Positions 29,024-38,182 of a DNA stretch of 64,000 nt are shown here, in pieces. The stretch spans positions 620,001 through 684,000 of the forward strand of contig NZ_NESH01000002.1 of assembly GCF_003063355.1 (NCBI RefSeq), in the 5' to 3' direction. Under the pieces are notes generated by a model that saw only the letters and a program-made list of their open reading frames with translations, was not told the DNA's origin and made no database searches. Position numbers and translations under genes: made by a program. Source of the DNA: Limnohabitans sp. Bal53. Lineage in GTDB: Bacteria > Pseudomonadota > Gammaproteobacteria > Burkholderiales > Burkholderiaceae_C. Positions within the stretch are counted from its first letter, which is position 1; each line of letters begins with the position of its first letter.

Positions 29024-29683
29024 TCACCACAAACTGACCAAGCTGCCGCCCTGCACACGCCAGGCGGCGCCGGCCATGGCACGGGCTTCGGCTTCATCGT
29101 GGGTGACGAGCAAGGCGCGCATGCCGTGCTCGGCAATGTGGCGGACAAATTCTTCGCGCAGGCTCACGCGCAACTCAGCGTCGAGTGCAGAAAAGGGCTC
29201 ATCGAGCAGCAATGCCCGAGGTTGGGTGATCAGCGCCCGGGCCAAGGCCACGCGCTGCTGCTCGCCGCCCGACAGCGTGTCCACCCGATCGCCGCCCCGG
29301 CCTGACAAGCCAAAGCGCTCCAAAAGTGTCTGTGCCTTGCCCCGCGCAGCGGCGCGGCTCAAGCCTTGCTCCACCAGTCCAAAGGCCACGTTGTCTTGCA
29401 AGCTCAGATGCGGGAACAGCGCAAAGTCCTGAAACATCAGCGCCAGGCGGCGTGTTTCTGGAGGCCAGTCGGTGATGTCCTGACCGTCGAGCCAAACGCG
29501 GCCCGACTCCGGCGTCTCCAGCCCCGCCACGATTTTGAGCAGCGTGCTTTTGCCGCTGCCCGAGGCCCCAAGCAGGGCCACGGTTTGGCCGGCTTCGATG
29601 CGCAAGTTCACGTCTTGCAAAAGGGTTTGGCGCTGGCCTTGGGGTCCTATCCAGTGGTGGGTGATGTGGCGCAGTTCAAGCAT
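29024..29683 (-). CDS. thiQ: Thiamine ABC transporter ATPase ThiQ
   Basis: ATP-binding subunit of the ThiBPQ importer for thiamine and its phosphates. The 219 residues carry Walker A GASGSGKST (39-47), the Q-loop in MFQDFALFPHLSL, signature LSGGEQQRVALARAL, Walker B LLLDEPFSALD and the switch VTHDEAEA. The ATG at 29683 is four bases after the thiP stop and has AGGA nine bases upstream; an upstream GTG at 29719 would overlap thiP. Assignment to thiamine rests on the ThiB-like binding protein and the TPP riboswitch at the head of the operon. Confidence 0.9.
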   Translation of the reverse strand: MLELRHITHHWIGPQGQRQTLLQDVNLRIEAGQTVALLGASGSGKSTLLKIVAGLETPESGRVWLDGQDITDWPPETRRLALMFQDFALFPHLSLQDNVAFGLVEQGLSRAAARGKAQTLLERFGLSGRGGDRVDTLSGGEQQRVALARALITQPRALLLDEPFSALDAELRVSLREEFVRHIAEHGMRALLVTHDEAEARAMAGAAWRVQGGSLVSLW

Positions 29684-29687
29684 GAGG

Positions 29688-31346
29688 TCAATCCTGGTGG
29701 GGGACTCGGTGGTGTTCACCTCGCCCTTCGATGAGCCAAAAAGCGATCAAGGCCAGGGCCATGAGCCCAGCACAAAGCACCAGCGCGGCATCCAGGTTGG
29801 CGCTGCCGGGGCGGCCCAGGCGTTGGTAAATCAAGGTGCTCAAGGTCAGCCATTCGGGGCGCGAGAGCAACAAGGACACGGCAAACTCGCCCAACATGGT
29901 GGCGGCTGCAAAGGCCATGCCTCGGCGCAAGGCGGGCGCCACCAATGGCAAGGTCACGCGCCAAAACACGCGCAAGGGCCGCGCCCCCAAAGTGGCAGCG
30001 GCATGGGCATATTGCGCCGGCAACGCATCCAACGCCGCAGTCAGTGCCTTGGCCACAAAAGGGTAGGCCAGCAAAGCATATGCAGCCACCAGCAGCGGCA
30101 AACTGGCCAGCCATTGCGGATACAGCAACAACAAACCGAAGGCCAGGGCCACGGGCGAGACCACCAGCGGCGCATAGGCGCTGGCCCGCCAAACCAGCGC
30201 AGCAGGCGCCCATCGGCCCATGGCCTGCCCCGCCAGCGCCTGCAGCACGCCCATCGCTGTGGCCAACACAAGCGCCATCAAGGTAAACCGCAAGGTGTTG
30301 CCCAAAGCCAACCAAGTGTCCTCCTCAACCAGCACCAGCCATCCCTGCCCAGCCCACACCGCTTCTAGCGCTTGCAGCAGCAAGGCCAACAAAGGCGCAC
30401 CACACAACAACAACCAGCCGCCCAAGGCCAGCGCCCAGCCCCCCCGAATGGCCAGTCCCCGCACAGGACGGCGTGGCACCGGGATGACGCGGGCCGGGCT
30501 GGCCAAGCGCCGCTCCACCCATGCATAGACCCAAGCCATGCCTCCCGTAAGCGCCAACATGGCCACCGCCAACGAGGCCGCTTGGGCCAGCGCCAACTCG
30601 TGGGCGATCAGCGTGTAAATCTCCACCTCGACCGTGGCCCAACGCTGCCCGCCCAGCACCAGGGCCAGACCAAAGCCCGTCAAACAATACAAAAACACCA
30701 GGCACAAAGCCGAAGCCAGCCAAGGCGCAAGCACTGGCCATTCGACCCGCCAAAAGGCCCGCCACGGCGTGGCTCCCAGGGTGCGGGCCGCCGCCACACG
30801 CTGAGCACTGACCTGCGCCAATCCGTCCATGCCCGCACGCACCACCAAGGACAAGTTGAAAAATAAATTGCCCAACAGCAGCAGCCAGGGGCTGCCCTCC
30901 AGCGTCCAGCCCGCCTGCGCCAGAGGGGTGCCCAGCAAACCTTGTGGACCCCACAGCGCCAAGATGCCGAGCGAGGCCACCAGCGTGGGCACCACAAAAG
31001 GCAGCATCAAAGCGCGTTGCCAGGCCATTCGCCCTTTGAATTCCAACCGAGCCAAAACCCAAGCCATGGGCAAGCCCAAGACCAGACACAGCACACAAGT
31101 GACCAGCGCTTGGACCAGGGTCCAGCCCAAGCGCCACTGGACGTGTGCGTCCAGCCACCAAGGGCCTGTGTCGTGAACGGCCAAACCCGCCAGAGGCTCG
31201 CCCCAAAGGCCTTGCCACAACAGCCGGGCTACAGGCAAAGCCAACAGCGCCAAGACAAACAACGCCGGTCCGGCCGCCAGCCACAGCGACAGGCGGCGCT
31301 GACGCAGGCGTGCGGTGTTCGAGGTGAAAAACCGGGTGGGCGTCAT
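29688..31346 (-). CDS. thiP: Thiamine ABC transporter permease ThiP
   Basis: Inner-membrane permease of 552 residues with two fused copies of the binding-protein-dependent permease domain and about 12 hydrophobic helices. EAA-like loops are seen in both halves (AARTLGATPWRAFWRVEWPV and AAATLGARPLRVFWRVTLPL). The two-domain form is normal for ThiP and for iron permeases of the FbpB type; the context decides for thiamine. The ATG at 31346 (MTPTRFF) is chosen over the longer frame to 31403. Confidence 0.9.
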   Translation of the reverse strand: MTPTRFFTSNTARLRQRRLSLWLAAGPALFVLALLALPVARLLWQGLWGEPLAGLAVHDTGPWWLDAHVQWRLGWTLVQALVTCVLCLVLGLPMAWVLARLEFKGRMAWQRALMLPFVVPTLVASLGILALWGPQGLLGTPLAQAGWTLEGSPWLLLLGNLFFNLSLVVRAGMDGLAQVSAQRVAAARTLGATPWRAFWRVEWPVLAPWLASALCLVFLYCLTGFGLALVLGGQRWATVEVEIYTLIAHELALAQAASLAVAMLALTGGMAWVYAWVERRLASPARVIPVPRRPVRGLAIRGGWALALGGWLLLCGAPLLALLLQALEAVWAGQGWLVLVEEDTWLALGNTLRFTLMALVLATAMGVLQALAGQAMGRWAPAALVWRASAYAPLVVSPVALAFGLLLLYPQWLASLPLLVAAYALLAYPFVAKALTAALDALPAQYAHAAATLGARPLRVFWRVTLPLVAPALRRGMAFAAATMLGEFAVSLLLSRPEWLTLSTLIYQRLGRPGSANLDAALVLCAGLMALALIAFWLIEGRGEHHRVPHQD

Positions 31347-31438
31347 GGCAACGTGTTCATGGCATGAAAGCGGTCCATGTGCATAGGCCACTGCGACTCG
31401 CACTCAACTGACTTGCACGCCCATGACTTGAGCAGCCA

Positions 31439-32545
31439 TTACTTGAGCACCACTTGTGTCCAACGCTGCTGCCAGCGGGCCGCTTGCGCAGTCAAGGCGG
31501 GCAGGGGCAAAACTTCAAAACGGGTGGGCTCCTGCGCGTGTTGCATGACCGCGTCGTGTGGCGAGCCCGGCTCAGCGGGGTACATCCACATCGAAGTTTG
31601 CAGCGCTTGTTGCACCGCAGGAGATCGCAAAAATTCAATGAACTTCACCCCTGCGGCCTTGGCTGCTGGGCTGGCCCCTTTGAGCAAGGCAGCCCCCTCG
31701 ACTTGGCGAAACACAGCCCCCTGCAAAAATAAATTCGCTGTGGGTGAGGCGCTGATTTTTTCCTTGCTGTAGAACACCTCGGCTGCAGGACTGGTGGCAT
31801 AGCTCACCACGATAGGGCGGCTGCCGCCGTTGCGGCTGAACTCGGTGTAATAAGCCTCACTCCAGCCCTTGACCACTTTGAGGCCATTGGCCCGCATGCG
31901 GGCCCACCAGTCAAAAGCGGCTTGCTCGCCCATGCCGGCCACGGTGGCCAGCATGAAGGCCTGGCCCGGACTCGATGTGGCCGGGTTGGGCACCACCAGC
32001 AAACCCCGGTAAGCTGGGCTGCTCAGATCTTGCAAGCTCTGGGGCAGAGCCAGGCCTTTTTGGGCAAACCAGGCTTTGTCGATGTTCAGGTTCACGTAGC
32101 CGTAATTGATGGGCACCAAGCCACCCACCACACCATCCGGCCCCGCAGTCTCCGCCATTCGGGCCAGGGCTGGGCGTTGCGCTTCAGAGCCTGCAGCCTG
32201 TGGCAACGGGGCCAAAATGCCGCTGGCCAGAGCGCGAGGCAGCAAGGTGTTGTCGATGCCGTAGACCAAATCGGCCACGGGCGCGGCCTGGCTCAAGATG
32301 AGTTTGTTGAGCATCTCACCTGCATCTCCGCCCTTGATGAGCTGCAGCTTCACGCCCGCCTCTTGCTCGAAACGGGCCAACAAGGGTTTGGGCAGGTCAA
32401 AAGAGCTGTGCGTCATGACCCGCAGTGGCGAGCCTGCAGCCGAGCCCGCTTGTGCCCAAGCCCAAGAAGGCACAGCCGCAAGACAGGCACCCAGGCCAGC
32501 CGCTGCTGCTGCAGAAATCCCAAAACGCTTAAACCTTTGCCACAT
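31439..32545 (-). CDS. thiB: Thiamine-binding periplasmic protein ThiB
   Basis: Periplasmic binding component of the thiamine importer. The 368 residues start with a signal peptide (MWQRFKRFGISAAAAAGLG, cleavage near AWAQA). Then come LRVMTHSSFDLPKPLLARFE, GGDAGEMLNKLILSQ and ADLVYGIDNTLLPRAL, which are characteristic of ThiB/TbpA. An aromatic ligand cluster follows (INYGYVNLN, WSEAYYTEF). Start: AAAGG lies nine bases before the ATG at 32545; the frame is open to 32593, but that part lacks signal-peptide character. First gene of thiBPQ, about 90 bases after the riboswitch. Confidence 0.92.
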   Translation of the reverse strand: MWQRFKRFGISAAAAAGLGACLAAVPSWAWAQAGSAAGSPLRVMTHSSFDLPKPLLARFEQEAGVKLQLIKGGDAGEMLNKLILSQAAPVADLVYGIDNTLLPRALASGILAPLPQAAGSEAQRPALARMAETAGPDGVVGGLVPINYGYVNLNIDKAWFAQKGLALPQSLQDLSSPAYRGLLVVPNPATSSPGQAFMLATVAGMGEQAAFDWWARMRANGLKVVKGWSEAYYTEFSRNGGSRPIVVSYATSPAAEVFYSKEKISASPTANLFLQGAVFRQVEGAALLKGASPAAKAAGVKFIEFLRSPAVQQALQTSMWMYPAEPGSPHDAVMQHAQEPTRFEVLPLPALTAQAARWQQRWTQVVLK

Positions 32546-32632
32546 GTACCGATGCCTTTCTTGCCACAAGCCCGCTCGGGGCATGAAGCGCAAAGCCTTG
32601 GTGCACGCTGAGTGCTGAGGGTGGCCATTGCT

Positions 32633-32723
32633 TCACGCTCCCTACGCTGGCACAACCCAGATCAGGTGAGAGGGGTATGTCTCAGCCCCCGCTGCACAGC
32701 GCAGCCAGAGCACCCCCGGTGAA
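32633..32723 (-). promoter_or_regulatory. TPP riboswitch (THI element)
   Basis: Read on the minus strand the region shows the conserved parts of the thiamine pyrophosphate aptamer in order: ACCGGGGGTGC, then GGGGGCTGAGACATACCCC, then ACCTGATCTGG, a short stem, and GCCAGCGTAGGGA. It lies directly upstream of thiB. TPP binding is expected to lower thiBPQ expression, probably by blocking translation, because no strong terminator follows. Confidence 0.96.
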
Positions 32724-32838
32724 ACGTGCATTGTAGGCGCGTACCATGCGCGGCGCACGCGCTCTACCCAGCCACGGACTTGCATTAACCGCAGATGAAA
32801 CGGACGCGAAATGGGGCCGTGGCGGTGACAATCGAACG

Positions 32839-34473
32839 ATGTTCCGTAGACAACTCAGTGGGGTGTTGATTTTTCTGGCCGCGTGCATCGTTTTGCAAGG
32901 CTTGGGGGCGGTGTTTGCCTTGCGCGAGGCCGAACGCCAAGTGGTGCGCGGGCGTTTGGCCAGCGACATCCACCAGGGGTTTGTGCAACTGTCGGCCACC
33001 AAGCAGCACCTGCGTTCGTGGGTCACGCAGCACAAAATCGGCGCTGGTGGCAATCCCTCAGAGCGCGATGCGTTGATTGAGCAGATGCAGCAAAGCTTGG
33101 GCGAATTGGCTTTGCTGGCCCAAAAATCAGCCGCCTTGGGCCTGCTCCAAGGCCGGGACAGCGAAGAACACGCCGCCCGAACTGACGCTTTGCAGGTGCT
33201 GGGCCAAAACGTTCACGCACTCGGCCAAGCCCTGGCGCAGATTCAAACCCTGCCCGCCAACATGCCCGCGCGGCTGGGCTGGGAATCACTCAGTGAGGTA
33301 TTTGACAAATCAGAGGGCCGCGATTTGCGGGAACTTATCGCCCAAAGCGTCGCCCGCGAAAGTGCCGCCATGCAGCGCGAACGCTTGGCTGCCGACGCCA
33401 CGCTGGCACGCATTCGCTGGCTGTGGATTGGCATGGCCTTGACCCTGGCTTTGCTGGCTTTGGGTGCCACGTTCTACTTTGAACGGGCACTGCGCCGCCC
33501 CATCGATGAGTTGGTGCAAGGCGCGCGCAGGCTGCGCCAAGGTCGTCTGCAATACCGTGTTCCACTCGACGATCAAGATGAGTTTTCTGATGTGGCCCGC
33601 AGCATGAACGCGATGGCCGCCGAGCTAGAAAAGCACCAACAACAAGAAATCGAACACCGTCAACGGCTGGAGAGCCAAGTGCGCGAGCGCACCAGCGCCT
33701 TGCACGAGGCCAACCAGTCGCTGCAGCAAACCGACACGCGCCGGCGCCAGTTGCTGGCCGACATCAGCCACGAACTGCGCACCCCCACCACCGCCATCCG
33801 AGGTGAGGCCGAAATCACCTTGCGCGGAGGCGAGCGACCAGCGGCGCAATACCGGCAAGCGCTGCAGCGCATCGTGATGACCTCCAAGCAACTGGGCTCG
33901 GTGATCGACGACTTGCTGGCCATGGCCCGCAGCGACATGGAGACCCTGAGCATGGTGCAACAGCGGGTCGACCTGTCCGCCCCCCTGGCCGATGCGCTGG
34001 CGCAGGCGCAAGCTTTGGCGGGAGAGCGGCACATCCGGATCGACGCACAAGCCATGCCCGCCGCTGCCGTGCACGTCATGGGCGACGCGCAGCGTTTGTG
34101 TCAGCTGCTGCTCTTGTTGCTAGACAACGCGGTGCGCTACTCCCACCCGGATGGTTGTGTGAGTCTGCGCTGGTGGCGCAGTGACGAAACGCCCCCGATG
34201 CTGGTGCTGCAGGTGATTGACCAAGGCATCGGCATTCCAGCCGAAGAGCTGCATCAGGTGTTTGATCGGCATTTCAGGGGGCGCACGGCCCGTCTGCACC
34301 GCGCCGCCGGCAGCGGCCTGGGCTTGCCCATCGCCAAGGCTTGGGCCCTGGCCCATGGTGGCAGTTTGTCCCTGGAAAGCCCTGCCGACGAAACCACAGG
34401 CCAGGGCACCCGCGTGCAGCTGAGTCTGCCTTTGCTGACCTCCCCGTCCTCCGCTGCACCCACAACCAGCTGA
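32839..34473 (+). CDS. Membrane sensor histidine kinase
   Basis: A 544-residue kinase. A first membrane helix (about 8-27) and a second one (about 192-212) enclose a periplasmic helical sensor of about 165 residues. They are followed by HAMP (RRPIDELVQGARRLRQGRLQ), a coiled coil, HisKA with ADISHELRTPTTAI (His 311) and HATPase (LLLLLDNAVRYSHPDG, IDQGIGIP, GSGLGLPIAKAWALAHGG). The response-regulator gene follows on the same strand. The stimulus is unknown. No gene-specific clue separates it from other OmpR-type kinases. Confidence 0.9.
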   Translation: MFRRQLSGVLIFLAACIVLQGLGAVFALREAERQVVRGRLASDIHQGFVQLSATKQHLRSWVTQHKIGAGGNPSERDALIEQMQQSLGELALLAQKSAALGLLQGRDSEEHAARTDALQVLGQNVHALGQALAQIQTLPANMPARLGWESLSEVFDKSEGRDLRELIAQSVARESAAMQRERLAADATLARIRWLWIGMALTLALLALGATFYFERALRRPIDELVQGARRLRQGRLQYRVPLDDQDEFSDVARSMNAMAAELEKHQQQEIEHRQRLESQVRERTSALHEANQSLQQTDTRRRQLLADISHELRTPTTAIRGEAEITLRGGERPAAQYRQALQRIVMTSKQLGSVIDDLLAMARSDMETLSMVQQRVDLSAPLADALAQAQALAGERHIRIDAQAMPAAAVHVMGDAQRLCQLLLLLLDNAVRYSHPDGCVSLRWWRSDETPPMLVLQVIDQGIGIPAEELHQVFDRHFRGRTARLHRAAGSGLGLPIAKAWALAHGGSLSLESPADETTGQGTRVQLSLPLLTSPSSAAPTTS

Positions 34474-34511
34474 CAGGCATGGCCTCCATGTTGACCCCAC
34501 CCAGCCCCACC

Positions 34512-35240
34512 ATGAACATCATCCTGATCGAAGATGACCCGCGCATCGCCGATTTTTTGCAACGCGGCCTGATTGCAGAGGGGCTGCAGGTAGAGCACGC
34601 AGCCACCGGCCCCGAGGGACTTGCCTTGGTGCTAGACGCAGCCCGGCCAAACGCCACAAGCCACATCCCCACCGTGGTGGTGCTCGACCTGATGCTGCCG
34701 GGCATGAACGGCCTGGACATTTGCCAAACCCTGAGGGCCCAAGCTGTGCCCTTCCCCATCCTGATGCTCACGGCGCTGAGCACCTTAGAAGATCGCGTCG
34801 CAGGCTTGCGCATGGGGGCTGACGACTACCTGTGCAAGCCCTTCGAGTTCGAAGAACTGCTCGCACGGCTGGAGGCCTTGGGCCGACGCGCACAGGGCAT
34901 GGTCAGTCGCCCCAGCCAGTTGCAGGTGGCCGACATCGTGCTTGACCGCAACAGCATGCGGGCCAGCCGAGCAGGCGAAGCCCTGAACCTGACGGCGCGA
35001 GAGCTGGCGCTGCTGGAACTGTTGATGAGCGAGCCGGGCAGGCTGTTCAGCCGTGAGCGCATTTTGTCCAGTGTCTGGGGCCTGAACGAAGACCCGCTGA
35101 CCAACGTGGTGGATGTCTACATTCGGCGCTTGCGCAGCAAGATCGACGAAGGCCGCGACAGCCCCCTGATACAGACCCTGCGCGGTTTGGGTTATCGACT
35201 GGAAGCGCCAGATGACACCGCATTGCCCCAGTCGGTCTGA
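34512..35240 (+). CDS. OmpR/PhoB-type response regulator
   Basis: Partner of the preceding kinase. The 242 residues have a receiver (MNIILIEDDPRIADFL; Asp 59 in VVVLDLMLPGMNG; Lys in YLCKPFEFEELLARL) and a winged-helix DNA-binding domain (LNLTARELALLELLM, RLFSRERILSSVWG, VDVYIRRLRSKID, LRGLGYRLE). The start at 34512 follows homology. ATGs at 34479 and 34488 are also in frame, and none has a strong ribosome-binding site. Targets may include the downstream aldolase, but this is not shown. Confidence 0.9.
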   Translation: MNIILIEDDPRIADFLQRGLIAEGLQVEHAATGPEGLALVLDAARPNATSHIPTVVVLDLMLPGMNGLDICQTLRAQAVPFPILMLTALSTLEDRVAGLRMGADDYLCKPFEFEELLARLEALGRRAQGMVSRPSQLQVADIVLDRNSMRASRAGEALNLTARELALLELLMSEPGRLFSRERILSSVWGLNEDPLTNVVDVYIRRLRSKIDEGRDSPLIQTLRGLGYRLEAPDDTALPQSV

Positions 35241-35349
35241 TCATGGGGCCCATTTGACACTCAGCCTGCAGGATTTGCTGCCAAAGTGACAGGCACCCAG
35301 GCGGCTGATGCATAGAGTCAGGGCTCATTCATCGCCCGAAAGATTGCAC

Positions 35350-36120
35350 ATGTCGACCACTGCAGCACCCGCACACAACCCCAATGACCCTGTCTGGCAA
35401 GCCAAAGTGCACTTGGCGGCCGCCCTGCGTTTGGCGGTGATGCACGACTTTGACGAGGGCATCGACAACCACTTCACCGTGGCCGTGCCGGGGCGTGAAG
35501 ACCAATACCTGATTTCGCCCTTTGGTGTGCACTGGTCCGAGGCCCGTGCCAGCACCATGATGGTTTTCAACGAAGCGGGCGAAACCCTGGAGGGCGAAGG
35601 CGTGGTGGAGTTGTCAGCGCAATCCATTCACGCCCCGGTGCACCGCCTCACGGGCGCCAAAGTGGTGCTGCACACCCACCAGCCTTGGGCCACGGCCTTG
35701 AACATGCTCAAAGCCAACCGCTTGCTGCCCGCCACGCAAACTGCGGCTTTCTTTGATGGCGTCATTGCCTACGACGACCATTACACGGGGCTGGCGGCAG
35801 ACCTGTCTGAGGGGGAACGCCTGTCACAACTCATGAGCGGCGGCAAAACCGTGCTCTTCATGAAAAACCATGGCGTCATGACGGTCGGTGACACCGTGGC
35901 GCAAGCCTACCGCAGACTCTACAAACTCGAAAAAGCCTGCCGCACCCAAGTGCTGGCCATGGGCACTGGCCAGCCCCTGAACGTGCTGACCGAATCCGTC
36001 ATCCAGCGCATCAAAAACCCCAGCCCGCAAGACCGCCATCCCCGCAGCGAACGCGAGCACCTCTTTTTTGAAGCCATGATGCGCGTGGTCGACCGGGTGA
36101 ACCCGGGGTATGTCGATTGA
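35350..36120 (+). CDS. Class II aldolase/adducin family protein
   Basis: Zn-dependent aldolase/adducin-fold protein of 256 residues. Features are LAAALRLAVMHDFDEGIDNH near the N-terminus, ISPFGVHWSEARASTMMVF, the metal-binding HTHQPWATAL and a third His in FMKNHGVMTVG. Members act on sugar phosphates or are of unknown activity. The ATG at 35350 is chosen by family alignment. It follows the two-component genes at 110 bases. Confidence 0.87.
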   Translation: MSTTAAPAHNPNDPVWQAKVHLAAALRLAVMHDFDEGIDNHFTVAVPGREDQYLISPFGVHWSEARASTMMVFNEAGETLEGEGVVELSAQSIHAPVHRLTGAKVVLHTHQPWATALNMLKANRLLPATQTAAFFDGVIAYDDHYTGLAADLSEGERLSQLMSGGKTVLFMKNHGVMTVGDTVAQAYRRLYKLEKACRTQVLAMGTGQPLNVLTESVIQRIKNPSPQDRHPRSEREHLFFEAMMRVVDRVNPGYVD

Positions 36121-36134
36121 ACATGTCCGCCCCC

Positions 36135-36140
36135 TAAAAT
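36135..36140 (+). promoter_or_regulatory. -10 box placed for a leaderless transcript
   Basis: TAAAAT ends six bases before the ATG at 36147. There is no room for a ribosome-binding site between them, which suggests that transcription starts at the start codon. Confidence 0.35.
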
Positions 36141-36146
36141 TGCGGC

Positions 36147-37052
36147 ATGGTCCCCAGCACAATCGCCCCACTCCCCCCTGCCCACACACACTCAACTTTG
36201 AACTTCGCCAACGCTTTGTGGCGGGTGCGCCGACCCAAGCCCTTTGTGTTGGTGATTGAAGGTGAAGTGGGTCAAGAGTCACAAGCCCCAACCGACTACT
36301 TGCACAACAAACTGCTGTTGCCCGAATGGCGCGAAGCCTTTTACCAACTGGTCGATGACACCGGCTTGGTAGTCTGCCTGAACGTCCACACCGGGCACCC
36401 CACCTACCGCGACGTGCGCGGACGCTCCAGCAAAGGGCGCCTGAGCCAAGGCGAGTACTACCACCACGACGGCTGCACCGGCCCCGTCAAACCGCGCTTT
36501 GTGGAAATCCGCTGCCCCATCCAACCGCAAACACGCGGCGTGGCCACCGCCGTAGCACCGCACCGCGATGTGGTCAAAGCCATGGTGCAAGTCTTAGCTG
36601 CCGAGTTACCCGCCGAATTGGCCAAGATAGCGGCGCTGACCACACAAGACATGAGCCCCGAAGCCTTGAGCCAAATGGAGGCTGCCGCGCTAGACCACTT
36701 GCAAGGCCTGATCACCCGCACCGTGCGCAAAAAGCTCAACGCCGAAGGCGCCCGCAGCTTCTTCCGCCAAGTCGATGCCGCCGCCAACGCCTACTTTGAA
36801 CCTTGGGCCTTGGGCGAAAGCCGCTTTATTGCCAACGCCAACAGCCGGCTCACCATGCAACACCGCCGCGCCTACCAAGCCCCCCACACCGGCGGTGTGG
36901 CCAATGGCCACTTGGTCAAGCGCTGGACGAATGAAGAACTGCTGCTACCCGGCCAAGTGGTGGACCCAACCTTGATTGCGGCGCTGTGCAGCGAAGAAGG
37001 TGATGAAGTGGATGGGGCGCGGGCTGAGGGGTGTTACCTCGGGGCGCACTGA
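36147..37052 (+). CDS. TauD/TfdA-like Fe(II)/2-oxoglutarate oxygenase (putative)
   Basis: A 301-residue cytoplasmic protein. I read it as a 2OG-dependent oxygenase from the metal triad pattern: HxD in EYYHHDGCTGP (His 106, Asp 108) and the distal His in LTMQHRRAYQAP (about 239), followed by GHLVKRW, which resembles the RhLLRLW end of TauD-like enzymes. The family usually has 270-330 residues. The substrate is unknown. The assignment is by motif only and could be wrong. Confidence 0.55.
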   Translation: MVPSTIAPLPPAHTHSTLNFANALWRVRRPKPFVLVIEGEVGQESQAPTDYLHNKLLLPEWREAFYQLVDDTGLVVCLNVHTGHPTYRDVRGRSSKGRLSQGEYYHHDGCTGPVKPRFVEIRCPIQPQTRGVATAVAPHRDVVKAMVQVLAAELPAELAKIAALTTQDMSPEALSQMEAAALDHLQGLITRTVRKKLNAEGARSFFRQVDAAANAYFEPWALGESRFIANANSRLTMQHRRAYQAPHTGGVANGHLVKRWTNEELLLPGQVVDPTLIAALCSEEGDEVDGARAEGCYLGAH

Positions 37053-37133
37053 CTTTGCATTTCGCCACTTTCGAAGCTGAATCAGCCGCCTCTGTGCCCA
37101 GGGCCGTTCAGCCCTGAACCAGACGTGTGACGC

Positions 37134-38132
37134 TCAGCCGTACTTCAGCGCGGTCGCCTTGCCCCAAAACACGCGGTACATGAACACCGTGTAGCCGATG
37201 ATGACCGGCAGCGTGATCGCCACACCGAAAAAAATCACATTCAGCGAAGCCGTGCTGATGGCAGCTTCCCACACCGTCATGCGGCCGATCACGATGTCGG
37301 GGAAGATGCTGTAGGCCAAGCCGAAAAAGGCCAGCACAAAAATCAGCACGGTATTGGCGAACACCAGCCAGCCATAGCCCGCGTTCACCAAATTCGCACG
37401 CGTGAGCACCCAGCGCATGGCAAAAAAAGCCAGAGCGCACATGAGGGGCACTGGCAGCAAGGCAAACACCTGCGGCACACCAAACCATTTCTCCAGCACG
37501 CCCTCTTTGACCAGCGGCGTGGCCGCCGAGATGGCCAGCAAAGCGCCTGCCATGGGCCACAGCACAAGCCGCGCCCAGCGCACAGCCTTCTGCTGCAGGT
37601 CGCCTTCGGTTTTCATGATCAACCAGCCCGAGCCCAGCAGCACATAAGCCGCAGGCAAGGTGACGGCGATGCCCAGGCTAAATGCCCAGCCCAGGGGACC
37701 GCTGGCAAAGCCGGTGATGTAACTGCCCAGCATCCAGCCCTGAGATGCACTGGCCATGAGCGAGCCGGCAAAAAACGCGCGGTTCCAGAACGGCTTGTAA
37801 CGCAGCGGCGCTTTCACGCGGAAGTCAAACGCCACGCCTCGCAAGATCAAGCCAATCAACATCATCGCCACGGGCAGGTACAAGGCCTGCAGGACCAGGC
37901 CATGGGCCATCGGAAAGGCGATCAACAACACACCCACGCCCAGGACCAACCAGGTCTCATTGGCGTCCCAAAAGGGGCCGATGCTGGCGATCATGGTGTC
38001 CTTCTCCGCGTCGGTCGCTTGCAAGAGCAGCAAGCCAACGCCCAGGTCGTAACCATCCAAAACCACATAAGCCAGCAGGGACAACCCCATCACAGCCAGG
38101 AAAAACAATGGCAGAAATTCAGCCCAAGTCAT
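37134..38132 (-). CDS. cydB: Cytochrome bd-type quinol oxidase subunit II
   Basis: Membrane subunit of the bd/CIO quinol oxidase that reduces oxygen without proton pumping. The 332 residues have about eight transmembrane helices. The N-terminus has FLAVMGLSLLAYVVLDGYDL, then WDANETWLVLGVGVLLIAFP and LRGVAFDFR, all family signatures. Length matches the CioB group. It lies 51 bases after cydA in the operon regulator-cydA-cydB. No CydX-like small ORF follows. Confidence 0.95.
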   Translation of the reverse strand: MTWAEFLPLFFLAVMGLSLLAYVVLDGYDLGVGLLLLQATDAEKDTMIASIGPFWDANETWLVLGVGVLLIAFPMAHGLVLQALYLPVAMMLIGLILRGVAFDFRVKAPLRYKPFWNRAFFAGSLMASASQGWMLGSYITGFASGPLGWAFSLGIAVTLPAAYVLLGSGWLIMKTEGDLQQKAVRWARLVLWPMAGALLAISAATPLVKEGVLEKWFGVPQVFALLPVPLMCALAFFAMRWVLTRANLVNAGYGWLVFANTVLIFVLAFFGLAYSIFPDIVIGRMTVWEAAISTASLNVIFFGVAITLPVIIGYTVFMYRVFWGKATALKYG

Positions 38133-38182
38133 GGTCGCCTTTCAAAATCATTTTCAAATACAGAACAGCTGGGAGTGGGACA

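Noticed and set aside
32413..32655. Small minus-strand gene between the riboswitch and thiB
   Set aside because: An ATG after GGGAGCG exists, but the frame overlaps the thiB start and signal peptide in another frame and has no protein-like pattern.
38133..38182. CydX/CbdX small subunit between or after cydAB
   Set aside because: No frame of 30-40 codons with a single membrane helix is visible in the gap or downstream of cydB.
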